DNA of 64,000 bases from Mesorhizobium sp. B2-4-15. Its GTDB lineage: Bacteria > Pseudomonadota > Alphaproteobacteria > Rhizobiales > Rhizobiaceae. The stretch lies in NCBI RefSeq assembly GCF_006658505.1, contig NZ_VFUZ01000026.1:1-64000 (forward strand). Direction: 5' to 3'. The translations under genes and the position numbers were made by a program. This document shows positions 18,301-29,943 of this stretch, piece by piece (position 1 is the first letter of the stretch; each line of letters opens with the position of its first letter). The notes under the pieces are model-generated. The model did not search any database, was not told where the DNA came from, and saw only the letters and a program-made list of their open reading frames with translations.

Positions 18301-19206
18301 ATGCCGGACCTCAGCTCGCGCCAGGTTTCGCAGCTCCCGCCGCTGCAGGCGATCCGGGTGTTCGAAGCGGTGGCGCGGCATCTTTCCTTCACCAAGGCCG
18401 CCGAGGAGCTTGCCATGACGCAGGCGGCGGTCAGCTATCAGATCAAGGTGCTGGAGGAGCGGATCGGCGCGCCGCTGTTCCTGAGGCGCCCACGCCAGAT
18501 TGCGCTGACCGAAGCCGGACAGCGCCTGGCACCAGCTGTCAGCGAAGCCTTTGCCATTCTCGGCCAGGCCTATGCCGCGGCGCGTGGCGGCGCGGATGGT
18601 TTGCTGTGCGTCACGACTGTGCTGACCTTCGCCTCGAACTGGCTGGCGCACCACCTCGGCTCTTTCCAGATCGCTCATCCGTCCCTCGCGGTGCGGCTGG
18701 AGACGTCAAGTCGATTGACGGATTTCGCCCGCGAGGACGTCGACCTCGCCATCCGTTCGGGCGGCGGCAAATGGCCGGGGCTGGAAGCCCACAAGCTGCT
18801 TGACGCCGATTTCACGCCGATGCTGAGCCCCAAGCTCGCTGCGAGCATTGGCGGCATCAAGGAGCCGGCCGACCTGCTGCGGCTGCCGATCCTCGATCCC
18901 GGTGACATCTGGTGGACACAGTGGTTCGAAACCGCCGGCGTGCACGCGCACGACCTTGCCAAGCGGCCCGGCAGCAGCATGGGCGCGCAGGCCTACGAGG
19001 CCAATGCCGCGATCGCCGGCCATGGCGTGGCGATCCTGACCAGAGCGCTGTTCAAGGCCGAACTCGCCGACGGCCGCCTGATCCAGCCCTTCGACCTGGT
19101 CGGCGACGATGGCCACGCCTACTGGCTGGTCTATCCCGAAGCGCGCCGCAACGTGCCGAAGATCCGCGCCTTCCGCGACTGGCTGTTGGCTGAAATCGCC
19201 TGCTGA
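18301..19206 (+). CDS. LysR-family regulator, GcvA-like
   Basis: A 301-residue LysR protein: winged helix-turn-helix at about 15-75 (LSFTKAAEELAMTQAAVSYQIKVLEERIGAPLF) and a periplasmic-binding-protein-like effector domain after residue 100. QAIRVFEAVARHLSFTKAAEEL is the GcvA/AmpR subgroup pattern. An excellent AAGGAGGTTTT precedes the ATG. It diverges from the DUF1127 gene and probably regulates it; whether it also acts on the smo genes 225 bases downstream is unknown. Confidence 0.92.
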   Translation: MPDLSSRQVSQLPPLQAIRVFEAVARHLSFTKAAEELAMTQAAVSYQIKVLEERIGAPLFLRRPRQIALTEAGQRLAPAVSEAFAILGQAYAAARGGADGLLCVTTVLTFASNWLAHHLGSFQIAHPSLAVRLETSSRLTDFAREDVDLAIRSGGGKWPGLEAHKLLDADFTPMLSPKLAASIGGIKEPADLLRLPILDPGDIWWTQWFETAGVHAHDLAKRPGSSMGAQAYEANAAIAGHGVAILTRALFKAELADGRLIQPFDLVGDDGHAYWLVYPEARRNVPKIRAFRDWLLAEIAC

Positions 19207-19355
19207 TCGGCAGGCGACGGAACCAACATACGATTCAGAGATTTTGATCCCGCTGCCTTTCTTCAGGCGGTGGTAACCCGACCATTGCGCCCCCGATCCT
19301 CGGCCGTTTGTCGCCGTTCTGGGGTCGCGTGCTGCGCTGCAGCATCGAATCCGTC

Positions 19356-19390
19356 TTGACATAATTAAGACTTAGTGAGTAATTGCTCAC
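19356..19390 (+). promoter_or_regulatory. Promoter and probable SmoC operator ahead of smoE
   Basis: A perfect TTGACA (19356-19361) is followed, around the expected -10 position, by GTGAGTAATTGCTCAC (19375-19390), a 16-base near-perfect palindrome (14 of 16 positions symmetric). Its placement over the -10/start region of the transporter operon fits a repressor site. The assignment to SmoC is by context. Confidence 0.55.
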
Positions 19391-19431
19391 AGCCAAGGCA
19401 AATGCTCATCTTGGTTTATGGGAGGAATTTG

Positions 19432-20742
19432 ATGAAACTTCGCACGCTCACCCTGGGCTTGTTGTCGGCCAGCGCCCTCGCCTTCGCCGCACATGCCGAA
19501 TCCATCACCATCGCCACCGTCAACAATGGCGATATGGTCCGCATGCAGAAGCTGACCGACGACTTCACCAAGGCCAATCCCGACATCCAGCTCAACTGGG
19601 TCACGCTCGAGGAAAACGTCCTGCGTGAGCGCGTCACCACCGACATTGCGACCAAGGGCGGCCAGTATGACGTGATGACCATCGGGACCTATGAGGTTCC
19701 GATCTGGGCCAAGCAGAGCTGGCTCCTGCCGCTCGACAAGCTCGGCGCCGACTACGATGTCAAGGACATCATCCCGGCCATCGCCGGTGGCCTTTCGGTC
19801 GACGGCAAGCTCTATGCCGCGCCTTTCTACGGCGAAAGCTCCTTCGTCATGTACCGCAAGGACCTGATGGAGAAGGCCGGCCTCAAGATGCCCGACGCGC
19901 CGACGTGGGACTTCATCAAGCAGGCCGCCGACAAGATGACCGACCGCGCCAACGGCGTGAACGGGGTCTGCCTGCGCGGCAAGGCCGGCTGGGGCGAGAA
20001 CATGGCCTTCCTGACCGCGATGTCGAACTCCTTCGGCGCCCGCTGGTTCGACGAGAACTGGAAGCCGCAGTTCGACCAGCCCGAATGGAAGAAGACGCTG
20101 CAGTTCTACGTAGACCTGATGAAGGCCGACGGTCCGGAAGGCGCTTCGTCGAACGGCTTCAACGAGAACCTGGCGCTGTTCCAGCAGGGCAAGTGCGGCA
20201 TGTGGATCGACGCCACCGTCGCGGCATCCTTCGTCTCCGATCCGAAGAATTCGACCGTCGCCGACAAGGTCGGCTATGCGCTGGCGCCCGACAACGGCCT
20301 GGGCAAGCGCGGCAACTGGCTGTGGGCCTGGTCGCTGGCCATTCCCGCCGGCACCAAGAAGGCTGACGCCGCGGAGAAGTTCGTGTCGTGGGCGACCAGC
20401 AAGCACTATGCGGAGCTCGTCGCGTCGAAGGAAGGCTGGGCCAACGTTCCTCCGGGCACGCGCTCCTCGCTCTACGCCAACCCCGAGTACCAGAAGGCGG
20501 CTCCGTTCGCCAAGATGACGCTGGAGTCCATCAACGCCGCCGATCCGACGCATCCGACCGTCAAGCCGGTGCCCTATGTCGGCGTGCAGTTCGTCGCCAT
20601 CCCTGAGTTCCAGGGTCTTGGCACCACCGTCGGCCAACTCTTCTCGGCGGCTCTTGCCGGCCAGTCGAGCGTCGACGATGCGCTGAAGCAGGCCCAGGAC
20701 GCCGCCACCGCGACGATGACCGAGGGCGGGTATATCAAGTAA
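19432..20742 (+). CDS. smoE: Polyol (sorbitol/mannitol) ABC transporter substrate-binding protein
   Basis: A 436-residue family-1 extracellular solute-binding protein with signal peptide (MKLRTLTLGLLSASALAFA, cleaved after AHA) and type-I sugar-binding lobe features (GTYEVPIWAKQSWL, QGKCGMWIDATVAASF). It delivers sorbitol, mannitol or related polyols to the SmoFG permeases; the substrate is inferred from the polyol dehydrogenases encoded downstream. GGGAGGAATTTG sets the start at 19432. A strong hairpin follows the gene and would let more of this protein be made than of the membrane parts. Confidence 0.92.
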   Translation: MKLRTLTLGLLSASALAFAAHAESITIATVNNGDMVRMQKLTDDFTKANPDIQLNWVTLEENVLRERVTTDIATKGGQYDVMTIGTYEVPIWAKQSWLLPLDKLGADYDVKDIIPAIAGGLSVDGKLYAAPFYGESSFVMYRKDLMEKAGLKMPDAPTWDFIKQAADKMTDRANGVNGVCLRGKAGWGENMAFLTAMSNSFGARWFDENWKPQFDQPEWKKTLQFYVDLMKADGPEGASSNGFNENLALFQQGKCGMWIDATVAASFVSDPKNSTVADKVGYALAPDNGLGKRGNWLWAWSLAIPAGTKKADAAEKFVSWATSKHYAELVASKEGWANVPPGTRSSLYANPEYQKAAPFAKMTLESINAADPTHPTVKPVPYVGVQFVAIPEFQGLGTTVGQLFSAALAGQSSVDDALKQAQDAATATMTEGGYIK

Positions 20743-20785
20743 GGCTCCTCCCGGTGCCGAATGCCGGCCAGCTTGCTGACCGGCA

Positions 20786-20820
20786 ACGGCCGCCCGAAAC
20801 CCAGTTCGGGCGGCCGTCTT
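20786..20820 (+). terminator. Hairpin between smoE and smoF (partial terminator)
   Basis: ACGGCCGCCCGAA (20786-20798) pairs perfectly with TTCGGGCGGCCGT (20805-20817) around a six-base loop, followed by CTT but no long T run. In binding-protein-dependent operons such a hairpin after the binding-protein gene typically stabilises its mRNA or partly terminates transcription. Confidence 0.7.
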
Positions 20821-20864
20821 CAATGCCTCTGAAAATTCAGCCTGATCCTTGAAGGGTGACCGTC

Positions 20865-21737
20865 ATGGCTACTCAGCAGACCCGTTCGCTTGCCCGATTC
20901 ATGATGGCGCCTTCCGTGGTGCTGCTGTTCGTCTGGATGATCGTGCCGCTGATCTTCACCATCTGGTTCTCATTCCTCCAGTACAACCCGCTCAATCCGG
21001 TCCACGATGGATTTGTCTGGTTCTCCAATTACAAGCTCTTCTATTCCAACCCGGCCTTCCTGCAATCGATCCTCAACACGCTCACACTCGTCATCAGCGT
21101 GCTGCTGATCACGGTGATCGGCGGCATCCTGCTGGCGCTGCTCATCGATCAGCCGATGTGGGGTCAGGGGATCGTGCGCATCCTCGTCATCTCGCCGTTC
21201 TTCGTCATGCCGCCGGTGGCCGCATTGGTCTGGAAGAACATGATCATGCACCCGCAATATGGCGTGTTCGCCGACATAGCGCGCTTCTTCGGGGCACAAC
21301 CAATCGACTGGTTCGGGCAGCATCCGATGACGGCAATCATCATCATCGTCGCCTGGCAGTGGCTGCCTTTCGCGACATTGATCCTCCTGACCGCGCTGCA
21401 GTCGCTCGACGGCGAGCAGAAGGAAGCCGCCGAGATGGACGGCGCCGGCTTCATCAGCCGCTTCATCTATCTGACGCTGCCGCACATGTCGCGGGCGATC
21501 ACCGTCGTCATCCTGATCCAGACGATCTTCCTGCTCTCGGTCTATGCCGAAATCCTGGTCACCACCAATGGCGGCCCCGGCTACGCCTCCACCAACCTGC
21601 CCTTCCTCGTTTACCAGAAGGCGCTGCTGGAGTTCAAAATCGGCCAGGCATCCGCGGGCGGTGTGATCGCCGTCATTCTCGCCAACATCGTCGCCTTCTT
21701 CGCCATGCGCGCCGTCGGCAAGAACCTGGACAAGTAA
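20865..21737 (+). CDS. smoF: Polyol ABC transporter permease SmoF
   Basis: A 290-residue inner-membrane permease with six hydrophobic segments; first transmembrane helix FMMAPSVVLLFVWMIVPLIF. The cytoplasmic EAA loop reads EQKEAAEMDGAGFISRFIYLTLPH, in the usual position before the fifth helix. It is the MalF-like partner of SmoG. The ATG at 20865 has GAAGGG eight bases upstream and is preferred over the GTG nine bases earlier. 11 bases separate it from smoG. Confidence 0.93.
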   Translation: MATQQTRSLARFMMAPSVVLLFVWMIVPLIFTIWFSFLQYNPLNPVHDGFVWFSNYKLFYSNPAFLQSILNTLTLVISVLLITVIGGILLALLIDQPMWGQGIVRILVISPFFVMPPVAALVWKNMIMHPQYGVFADIARFFGAQPIDWFGQHPMTAIIIIVAWQWLPFATLILLTALQSLDGEQKEAAEMDGAGFISRFIYLTLPHMSRAITVVILIQTIFLLSVYAEILVTTNGGPGYASTNLPFLVYQKALLEFKIGQASAGGVIAVILANIVAFFAMRAVGKNLDK

Positions 21738-21747
21738 GGAGGAAAAG

Positions 21748-22572
21748 ATGGCACGCGCAGTCACCACCCGGCACAAGACCATCGCGACGGCAGCCGCCTG
21801 GATCGTCGCCCTGCTGATCTTTTTCCCGATCCTCTATACGATCATCACCTCGTTCAAGTCGGAACAGGAGGCGATCCAGGGCTTCAACCTGATCCCGTCG
21901 GGGACATTCGAGAGCTATTCCGAGGTTCAGGCGCAGAGCGGCTACTTCAAGTTCTTCCTGAACTCGGTGCTGCTCTCGGTCGGCTCGACCATCCTCGCCC
22001 TGCTGGTGGCGATACCGGCGGCATGGTCGATGGCGTTCTCGCCGACCAAGCGGACCAAGGACATATTGATGTGGATGCTGTCCACCAAGATGATGCCGGC
22101 GGTCGCCGTGCTGTTCCCCATCTACCTGATCTTCCGTGACACCGGCCTTCTCGACAGCCGCATCGGCCTGATGGTGATGCTGATGCTGATCAACCTGCCG
22201 ATCGTGGTGTGGATGCTCTACACCTACTTCCGCGAAATCCCCGGCGAGATCTTGGAAGCGGCGCGCATGGACGGCGCCTCGCTATGGAACGAGATCATCT
22301 ATGTGCTGACCCCGATGGCGGTGCCGGGCATTGCTTCGACCATGCTGCTCAACATCATCCTGGCCTGGAACGAGGCGTTCTGGACGATCCGCCTGACCAC
22401 CACGGATGCCGCGCCGCTCACCGCCTTCATCAGTTCGTTCTCCAGCCCGCAAGGTCTGTTCTGGGCCAAGCTTTCGGCGGCCTCGACGCTGGCGATCGCG
22501 CCGATCCTGATCATGGGCTGGTTCAGCCAGAAACAGCTGGTGCGCGGGCTGACATTCGGCGCCGTGAAATAA
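21748..22572 (+). CDS. smoG: Polyol ABC transporter permease SmoG
   Basis: A 274-residue MalG-type permease with six membrane helices. The EAA motif EILEAARMDGASLWNEIIYVLTPMA is clear, and the protein ends in the typical FSQKQLVRGLTFGAVK. It pairs with SmoF to form the channel driven by SmoK. AAGGAGGAAAAG precedes the ATG. Confidence 0.94.
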   Translation: MARAVTTRHKTIATAAAWIVALLIFFPILYTIITSFKSEQEAIQGFNLIPSGTFESYSEVQAQSGYFKFFLNSVLLSVGSTILALLVAIPAAWSMAFSPTKRTKDILMWMLSTKMMPAVAVLFPIYLIFRDTGLLDSRIGLMVMLMLINLPIVVWMLYTYFREIPGEILEAARMDGASLWNEIIYVLTPMAVPGIASTMLLNIILAWNEAFWTIRLTTTDAAPLTAFISSFSSPQGLFWAKLSAASTLAIAPILIMGWFSQKQLVRGLTFGAVK

Positions 22573-22622
22573 TACCGCCGCAAGCAATGGACGACGGACA
22601 ATAACCCCTCGGGGAGGAAATC

Positions 22623-23621
<999 letters not shown>

Positions 23622-23623
23622 GC

Positions 23624-24394
23624 ATGCGACTGGCTGGCAAATCGGCGCTGATCACGGGTTCGGCGCGCGGCATCGGCAAGGCCTTCGCCGAAGCCTATGT
23701 GCGCGAAGGCGCTATCGTCGCGATTGCCGACATCAACCTCGAGGCCGCTCGGAAGACAGCCGCCGAGATTGGCGGCGGCACCTATGCGGTGAAGCTCGAC
23801 GTCACGGATCAGGCATCCATCGACGCCGCGGTAAAGGCGGTGGAAGACAAGGCCGGCGGCCTCGACATCCTGATCAACAACGCCGCCTTGTTCGACCTGG
23901 CGCCGATCGTCGAAATATCCAGGGCGAGCTATGAAAAGCTGTTCGCCGTCAATGTCGCCGGCACGCTGTTCATGTTGCAGGCGGCGGCACGCTCGATGAT
24001 CGCGCGGGGCAAGGGCGGCAGGATCATCAATATGGCGAGCCAGGCCGGACGGCGCGGCGAGGCCCTGGTGGGCGTCTATTGCGCCACCAAGGCCGCCGTC
24101 ATCTCGCTGACCCAGTCGGCGGGGCTCGACCTCATCAAGCATCGCATCAACGTCAACGCCATCGCGCCCGGCGTCGTCGATGGCGAGCACTGGGACCACG
24201 TCGATTCGCTGTTTGCCAAATACGAGAACCGGCCGAAGGGCGAGAAGAAGAGGCTGGTCGGCGAGAGTGTGCCCTATGGACGCATGGGCACGGCACAGGA
24301 TCTTGCCGGCATGGCGGTGTTTCTGGCCAGCAGCGACGCCGAATACATCGTCGCCCAGACCTACAACGTCGATGGCGGCCAGTGGATGAGTTGA
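23624..24394 (+). CDS. smoS: Sorbitol (L-iditol 2-) dehydrogenase, SDR family
   Basis: A 256-residue short-chain dehydrogenase. The NAD-binding TGSARGIG (11-18), NNAA structural motif, and catalytic Ser139, Tyr152 and Lys156 (YCATK) are present; the protein ends VDGGQWMS. Known SmoS/PolS enzymes oxidise D-sorbitol to D-fructose and galactitol to tagatose with NAD. It starts two bases after smoK, so is translationally coupled to the transporter. Confidence 0.93.
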   Translation: MRLAGKSALITGSARGIGKAFAEAYVREGAIVAIADINLEAARKTAAEIGGGTYAVKLDVTDQASIDAAVKAVEDKAGGLDILINNAALFDLAPIVEISRASYEKLFAVNVAGTLFMLQAAARSMIARGKGGRIINMASQAGRRGEALVGVYCATKAAVISLTQSAGLDLIKHRINVNAIAPGVVDGEHWDHVDSLFAKYENRPKGEKKRLVGESVPYGRMGTAQDLAGMAVFLASSDAEYIVAQTYNVDGGQWMS

Positions 24395-24400
24395 GGGGGG

Positions 24401-24527
24401 CGGCCTCTTCTTCCCGTACCTCCGCGGGGAGAGGAGGCCGGCAGGCAGATGAGGGGCATCGCAGACATCAGAAGCGTTGGCGCTGCCCCTCACCCTTACC
24501 CTCTCCCCGTGAAGGACGGGGAGAGGG
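24401..24527. repeat. Tandem palindromic intergenic elements between smoS and mtlK
   Basis: Two hairpin units lie head to head. The first (about 24401-24456) pairs GGCCTC with GAGGCC and ends in GGCAGGCAGATGAGGGGC, nearly identical to the repeat at 16054-16076. The second has a perfect 12-bp stem, CCCTCTCCCCGT (24499-24510) and ACGGGGAGAGGG (24516-24527), with a 5-base loop. They occupy the only large gap in the operon and could attenuate transcription or protect the upstream transcript. Confidence 0.75.
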
Positions 24528-24568
24528 AGAATGATCAAGGGCCGCAGCCCGGCCAAAGGGTAAAGCAG

Positions 24569-26047
<1,479 letters not shown>

Positions 26048-26062
26048 GAGCCATCCGACGCC

Positions 26063-26746
26063 ATGACGCCTGAACTGGTCATCTTCGACTGCGATGGCGT
26101 GCTGGTGGACAGCGAAGCGCTCTCCGTCTCGGCGCTGCTCGGCATGATCGAACTTGCCGGTGGCAGCATCGGCGAGGACGCCGCCTATGAGCATTTCCTC
26201 GGCAAGAGCATGAAAAGCGTGCGCGAGATCCTCGGCCGCGATTTCGGGCTCGATATCACCGATCAGCATCTCACCGCCATGCGTGTCGATCTCATGCGCA
26301 AGTTCCGTGAAGAGCTGAAACCGATCCCCGGCGTCAAGGAGATGCTTCCCAAGCTCGGCCAACCATTCTGTGTCGCCTCCTCCGGCACGCTGGAACGCAT
26401 CCGTTATGCGCTGGACGTCACCGGCCTGCTCGGGTTCATGGAGCCGCATCTGTTCAGCGCTGCCATGGTCGCCAGGGGCAAGCCGGCGCCCGATCTTTTC
26501 CTCCATGCCGCCGCCAGCATGCGGGCGCAGCCGCGCAAATGCCTCGTCATCGAGGACAGTCCGGCCGGCATCGCGGCGGCGCGCGCGGCTGATATGCGTG
26601 TCTTCGCCTTCACCGGCGGGTCGCATGCCGGCAACCCGGCCCTGAAAGCGCGGCTTGCGTCGACCGAACCTGACTTTATATTCGCTGACATGCTGCAATT
26701 GCCCGATCTGATTGCAGGCCTGGGAGCGAGAGTTAGAGCATCTTGA
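26063..26746 (+). CDS. HAD-superfamily phosphatase
   Basis: A 227-residue HAD hydrolase of the beta-phosphoglucomutase-like group: motif I FDCDGVLVDSE (Asp9, Asp11), motif II VASSGT, motif III Lys in ARGKPAPDLF and motif IV IEDSPAGIAAARAADM. Members remove phosphate from sugar or polyol phosphates. It is 15 bases after mtlK and its stop overlaps the next start, so it is part of the polyol operon, and is the second such enzyme near the cluster. Confidence 0.92.
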   Translation: MTPELVIFDCDGVLVDSEALSVSALLGMIELAGGSIGEDAAYEHFLGKSMKSVREILGRDFGLDITDQHLTAMRVDLMRKFREELKPIPGVKEMLPKLGQPFCVASSGTLERIRYALDVTGLLGFMEPHLFSAAMVARGKPAPDLFLHAAASMRAQPRKCLVIEDSPAGIAAARAADMRVFAFTGGSHAGNPALKARLASTEPDFIFADMLQLPDLIAGLGARVRAS

Positions 26747-28329
26747 CGAAACAGTTTGTCTGCGCGGTCGATGTCGGCACCGGGAGCGCTCGCGCGGGCA
26801 TTCTCGACACCAGTGGCACCTTGCTTGGCCGCGCCGACCGGCCGATCGCCATGAACCAGCCAAAGCCCGATCACGCCGAACATGATTCGCGCGATATCTG
26901 GTCCGCCGTCTGCGCCGCCGTGCACGCCGCCCGGCAGAAAGCTGGCGTTGCCGCTGACGATATTGTCGGCATCTCCTTCGATGCCACCTGTTCACTGGTC
27001 GTGCGCGACCGACAGGGCGAACAGCTCAGTGTCTCGGTGTCGGGCGACAGGCGCTGGGACACCATTGTCTGGCTGGACCACCGCGCCATTGCCGAGGCCG
27101 ACGAATGCACGGCAAGCAGCCACGAGGTGCTCAACTATATTGGCGGCGTCATGTCGCCGGAAATGGCGACGCCGAAGCTGATGTGGCTGAAGCGCAACCT
27201 GCCAAGGACATGGAATGAAGCCGGCTATCTATTCGATCTGACCGATTTCCTCACATGGCAGGCGACAGGCTCGCTGGCCCGCTCGCAATGCACGCTGACG
27301 GCCAAATGGACCTATCTGGCGCACCAGGAAATCGCATGGCAACGCGATTTCTTCGAAATCGTCGGGCTCGACGATCTTTTCGACCACGGTAATCTCCCTG
27401 AAAGGGCAAGCCCGGTTGGCGCCGACATCGGCCAGTTGACGCCGCAAGCGGCGGCCGAACTCGGCCTGACGGAAAAATGCCGTGTCGGCGCCGGGGTCAT
27501 CGATGCCTATGCCGGCGCGCTTGGCGTGCTCGGCGGCTTCGCCGGCGACGAACAGGGTATCGGCCGGCATCTGGCGCTGATCGCCGGCACATCGAGCTGC
27601 GTGATGGCGATGTCGCCCGACCCGCAGCCTTTCGCCGGCGTCTGGGGCCCCTATTATGGCGCGGCGCTGCCGAAGCTGTGGCTGTCGGAAGGCGGCCAGT
27701 CGGCCACCGGCGCCCTGCTCGACCACATCATCCGCTGGCACGGCGCCGGCGGCGAGCCGGACGCCGCCATGCACGCCAGGATCGCCAAGCGTGTCGCCGA
27801 ACTGCGCGCCGCCGAGGGCGAGAAGTTGGCCGAAAGGCTGCACGTTTTGCCGGATTTCCACGGCAACCGTTCGCCGCTCGCCGACCCGCACGCCGTCGGC
27901 GTCGTCAGCGGGCTGACGCTGGATTCCTCCTTCGACAGCCTGTGCAAGCTCTACTGGCGCACCGCCGTCGGCATCGCGCTCGGCGTGCGCCATGTGCTGG
28001 AGGCGTTGAACGAGAACGGCTATCTGATCGACACGCTGCATGTCACCGGCGGCCACACCAAGAACCCGCTTCTGATGGAACTCTACGCCGACGCGACCGG
28101 CTGCACGGTGGTCGAGCCGCTGGCCGACGAGGCGGTGCTGCTCGGCACCGGCATGGTCGCCGCAACCGCAGCAGGGCTGTTCTCCGATCTCAACGCCGCC
28201 TGTCTTGCCATGCAGCAGGGCGGCAAGACGCGCGCCGCCAATCCGGCAGCCGGCGCGCGCTTCGATCGCGACTACCGGATTTTCCTGGAGATGCACCGGC
28301 AGCGGCAAGCGCTCGACGCGATCGGGTAG
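26743..28329 (+). CDS. FGGY-family carbohydrate kinase, ribulokinase-like
   Basis: A 528-residue sugar kinase. The N-terminal ATP-binding VDVGTGSARAGILD and the second domain's GTSSC and LHVTGGHTKNPLLMELYADATG are classic FGGY marks. Length and the early motif favour the ribulokinase-like subgroup (D-ribulose, ribitol or xylulose kinases) over XylB of about 480 residues. It probably phosphorylates the ketose from a pentitol imported by the smo system. The start is TTG overlapping the previous stop (TTGA). Confidence 0.88.
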   Translation: MTKQFVCAVDVGTGSARAGILDTSGTLLGRADRPIAMNQPKPDHAEHDSRDIWSAVCAAVHAARQKAGVAADDIVGISFDATCSLVVRDRQGEQLSVSVSGDRRWDTIVWLDHRAIAEADECTASSHEVLNYIGGVMSPEMATPKLMWLKRNLPRTWNEAGYLFDLTDFLTWQATGSLARSQCTLTAKWTYLAHQEIAWQRDFFEIVGLDDLFDHGNLPERASPVGADIGQLTPQAAAELGLTEKCRVGAGVIDAYAGALGVLGGFAGDEQGIGRHLALIAGTSSCVMAMSPDPQPFAGVWGPYYGAALPKLWLSEGGQSATGALLDHIIRWHGAGGEPDAAMHARIAKRVAELRAAEGEKLAERLHVLPDFHGNRSPLADPHAVGVVSGLTLDSSFDSLCKLYWRTAVGIALGVRHVLEALNENGYLIDTLHVTGGHTKNPLLMELYADATGCTVVEPLADEAVLLGTGMVAATAAGLFSDLNAACLAMQQGGKTRAANPAAGARFDRDYRIFLEMHRQRQALDAIG

Positions 28330-28495
28330 AGCCAAGGCCGACTGCCTGGCTCAATCTGTTCCGGCACCTCCTCCCTTGCCTTCATGTCGCGTTTCGTACA
28401 AAAGCTGACGCAAACGCAGCGAAGCCGAAGGTTTTGCGGTTTGACATGCGGCTTCCGGCTTTTCGCCGACGTGCCGCGCCTGGAAGAGCGGAACA

Positions 28496-29899
28496 ATGTC
28501 TGCGATCGGAGCCGGCGCTCGCGCGCCGGAAAATCTTTGGCGTCAGGAAATCAGGGCGACGCTGGCGCTCGCCTGGCCCATGGTGCTGACCAATCTCGGC
28601 CAGACCGCGATGACCGCCACCGACGTCATGATGATGGGGCGCCTTGGTGCGGACACGCTGGCCAGCGGCGCGCTTGGCGCCAACCTCTATTTCATGCCGC
28701 TGATCTTCGGGCTCGGCCTGATGCTGGCGACCTCGCCGATGATCGCCACCGAGCTTGGCCGCCGCCGCCATTCCGTGCGCGACCTGCGCCGCACCGTGCG
28801 CCAGGGCCTGTGGCTGGCGATCCTGATTTCGATCCCGATCTGGCTCGTGCTTTGGCACGGTGAGGCCATTCTGCTGGCCATGGGCCAGGAGCCCGCGCTG
28901 GCGCATCAGGCCGGCATCTACCTGCGCTGGCTGGAGTGGGCGGTGCTGCCCTTCTATGGTTATATCGTGCTGCGCTCGTTCATCTCGGCGCTGGAGCGGC
29001 CGGGCTGGGCGTTGATCATCGTCTTCGTCGCCGTCGCCTGCAACGCCCTGTTCAACTGGGTGTTCATGTTCGGCAATCTCGGCGTTCCTGCCATGGGCAT
29101 CGCCGGCTCGGGCCTTGCCACGACGCTCTCCAGCACGCTGATGTTCGTCGGCATGGCCGTAGTGGTCATGTGGGAGAAGAAGTTCCGGCGCTACCGCCTG
29201 TTCGGCCGCTTCTGGCGGTCCGACTGGCCGCGTTTCAAGGGCCTGCTGCGGCTCGGCCTGCCGATTGCCGGCATCCTCGCCTTCGAGGTGACGATCTTCA
29301 ATGCCGCGGCGCTGCTGATGGGCCTGATCGACGCGGATTCGCTGGCAGCACACGCCATCGCCATCCAGATCGCCTCGATCTCCTTCATGGTGCCGCTCGG
29401 CCTCAACCAGGCGGTGACGGTACGCGTCGGGCTTGCCCATGGCGCGGGCGACCCGGAGGGGGTGTCGCGTGCCGGCTGGACCGCTTTCGTCATCGGCGTC
29501 TCGTTCATGGCATTGATGGGGCTGGTGATGATCCTGTGGCCGCATCTCCTGATCAGCGCCTTCATCGATCTCGCCAACCCGGCCAACGCCAGGGTGATCG
29601 CGCTTGCCGTGTCGTTCCTGATCTTTGCCGCCCTGTTCCAGGTCTTCGACGGCGCCCAGGCGGTTGCGGCCGGCATGCTGCGCGGCCTGCACGACACCAA
29701 GGTGCCGATGATCTATGCCGCGATCGGCTATTGGGGCGTCGGCCTGCCGCTCGGCGTGCTGCTCGCCTTTCATTTCGGCTTTCACGGCGTCGGCATCTGG
29801 ATGGGGCTGTCCAGCGGGCTGGCCGTGGTGGCGGCGCTGCTTCTGGCGCGCTGGCTGCGCCGGGACAGGATCGCGCCGCCGCTGGCGTTCGAACATTGA
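28496..29899 (+). CDS. MATE-family multidrug/cation exporter (NorM-type)
   Basis: A 467-residue membrane protein with about twelve hydrophobic segments arranged as two similar halves. LAWPMVLTNLGQTAMTATDVMMMGRLG at the start of the first half and the matching LGLPIAGILAFEVTIFNAAALLMGLI in the second half are typical of NorM transporters, which expel cationic drugs against Na+ or H+. It is 166 bases after the kinase gene with its own leader, so probably not part of the polyol operon. Confidence 0.92.
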   Translation: MSAIGAGARAPENLWRQEIRATLALAWPMVLTNLGQTAMTATDVMMMGRLGADTLASGALGANLYFMPLIFGLGLMLATSPMIATELGRRRHSVRDLRRTVRQGLWLAILISIPIWLVLWHGEAILLAMGQEPALAHQAGIYLRWLEWAVLPFYGYIVLRSFISALERPGWALIIVFVAVACNALFNWVFMFGNLGVPAMGIAGSGLATTLSSTLMFVGMAVVVMWEKKFRRYRLFGRFWRSDWPRFKGLLRLGLPIAGILAFEVTIFNAAALLMGLIDADSLAAHAIAIQIASISFMVPLGLNQAVTVRVGLAHGAGDPEGVSRAGWTAFVIGVSFMALMGLVMILWPHLLISAFIDLANPANARVIALAVSFLIFAALFQVFDGAQAVAAGMLRGLHDTKVPMIYAAIGYWGVGLPLGVLLAFHFGFHGVGIWMGLSSGLAVVAALLLARWLRRDRIAPPLAFEH

Positions 29900-29943
29900 A
29901 GCCAGACGGTGCGTCGCAATGCTCTGCCGCCCTGCATCCCAAC

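Noticed and set aside
19387..20823. Minus-strand open frame of 478 codons opposite smoE
   Set aside because: Shadow frame; the plus strand encodes a clear binding protein with a signal peptide and ribosome binding site.
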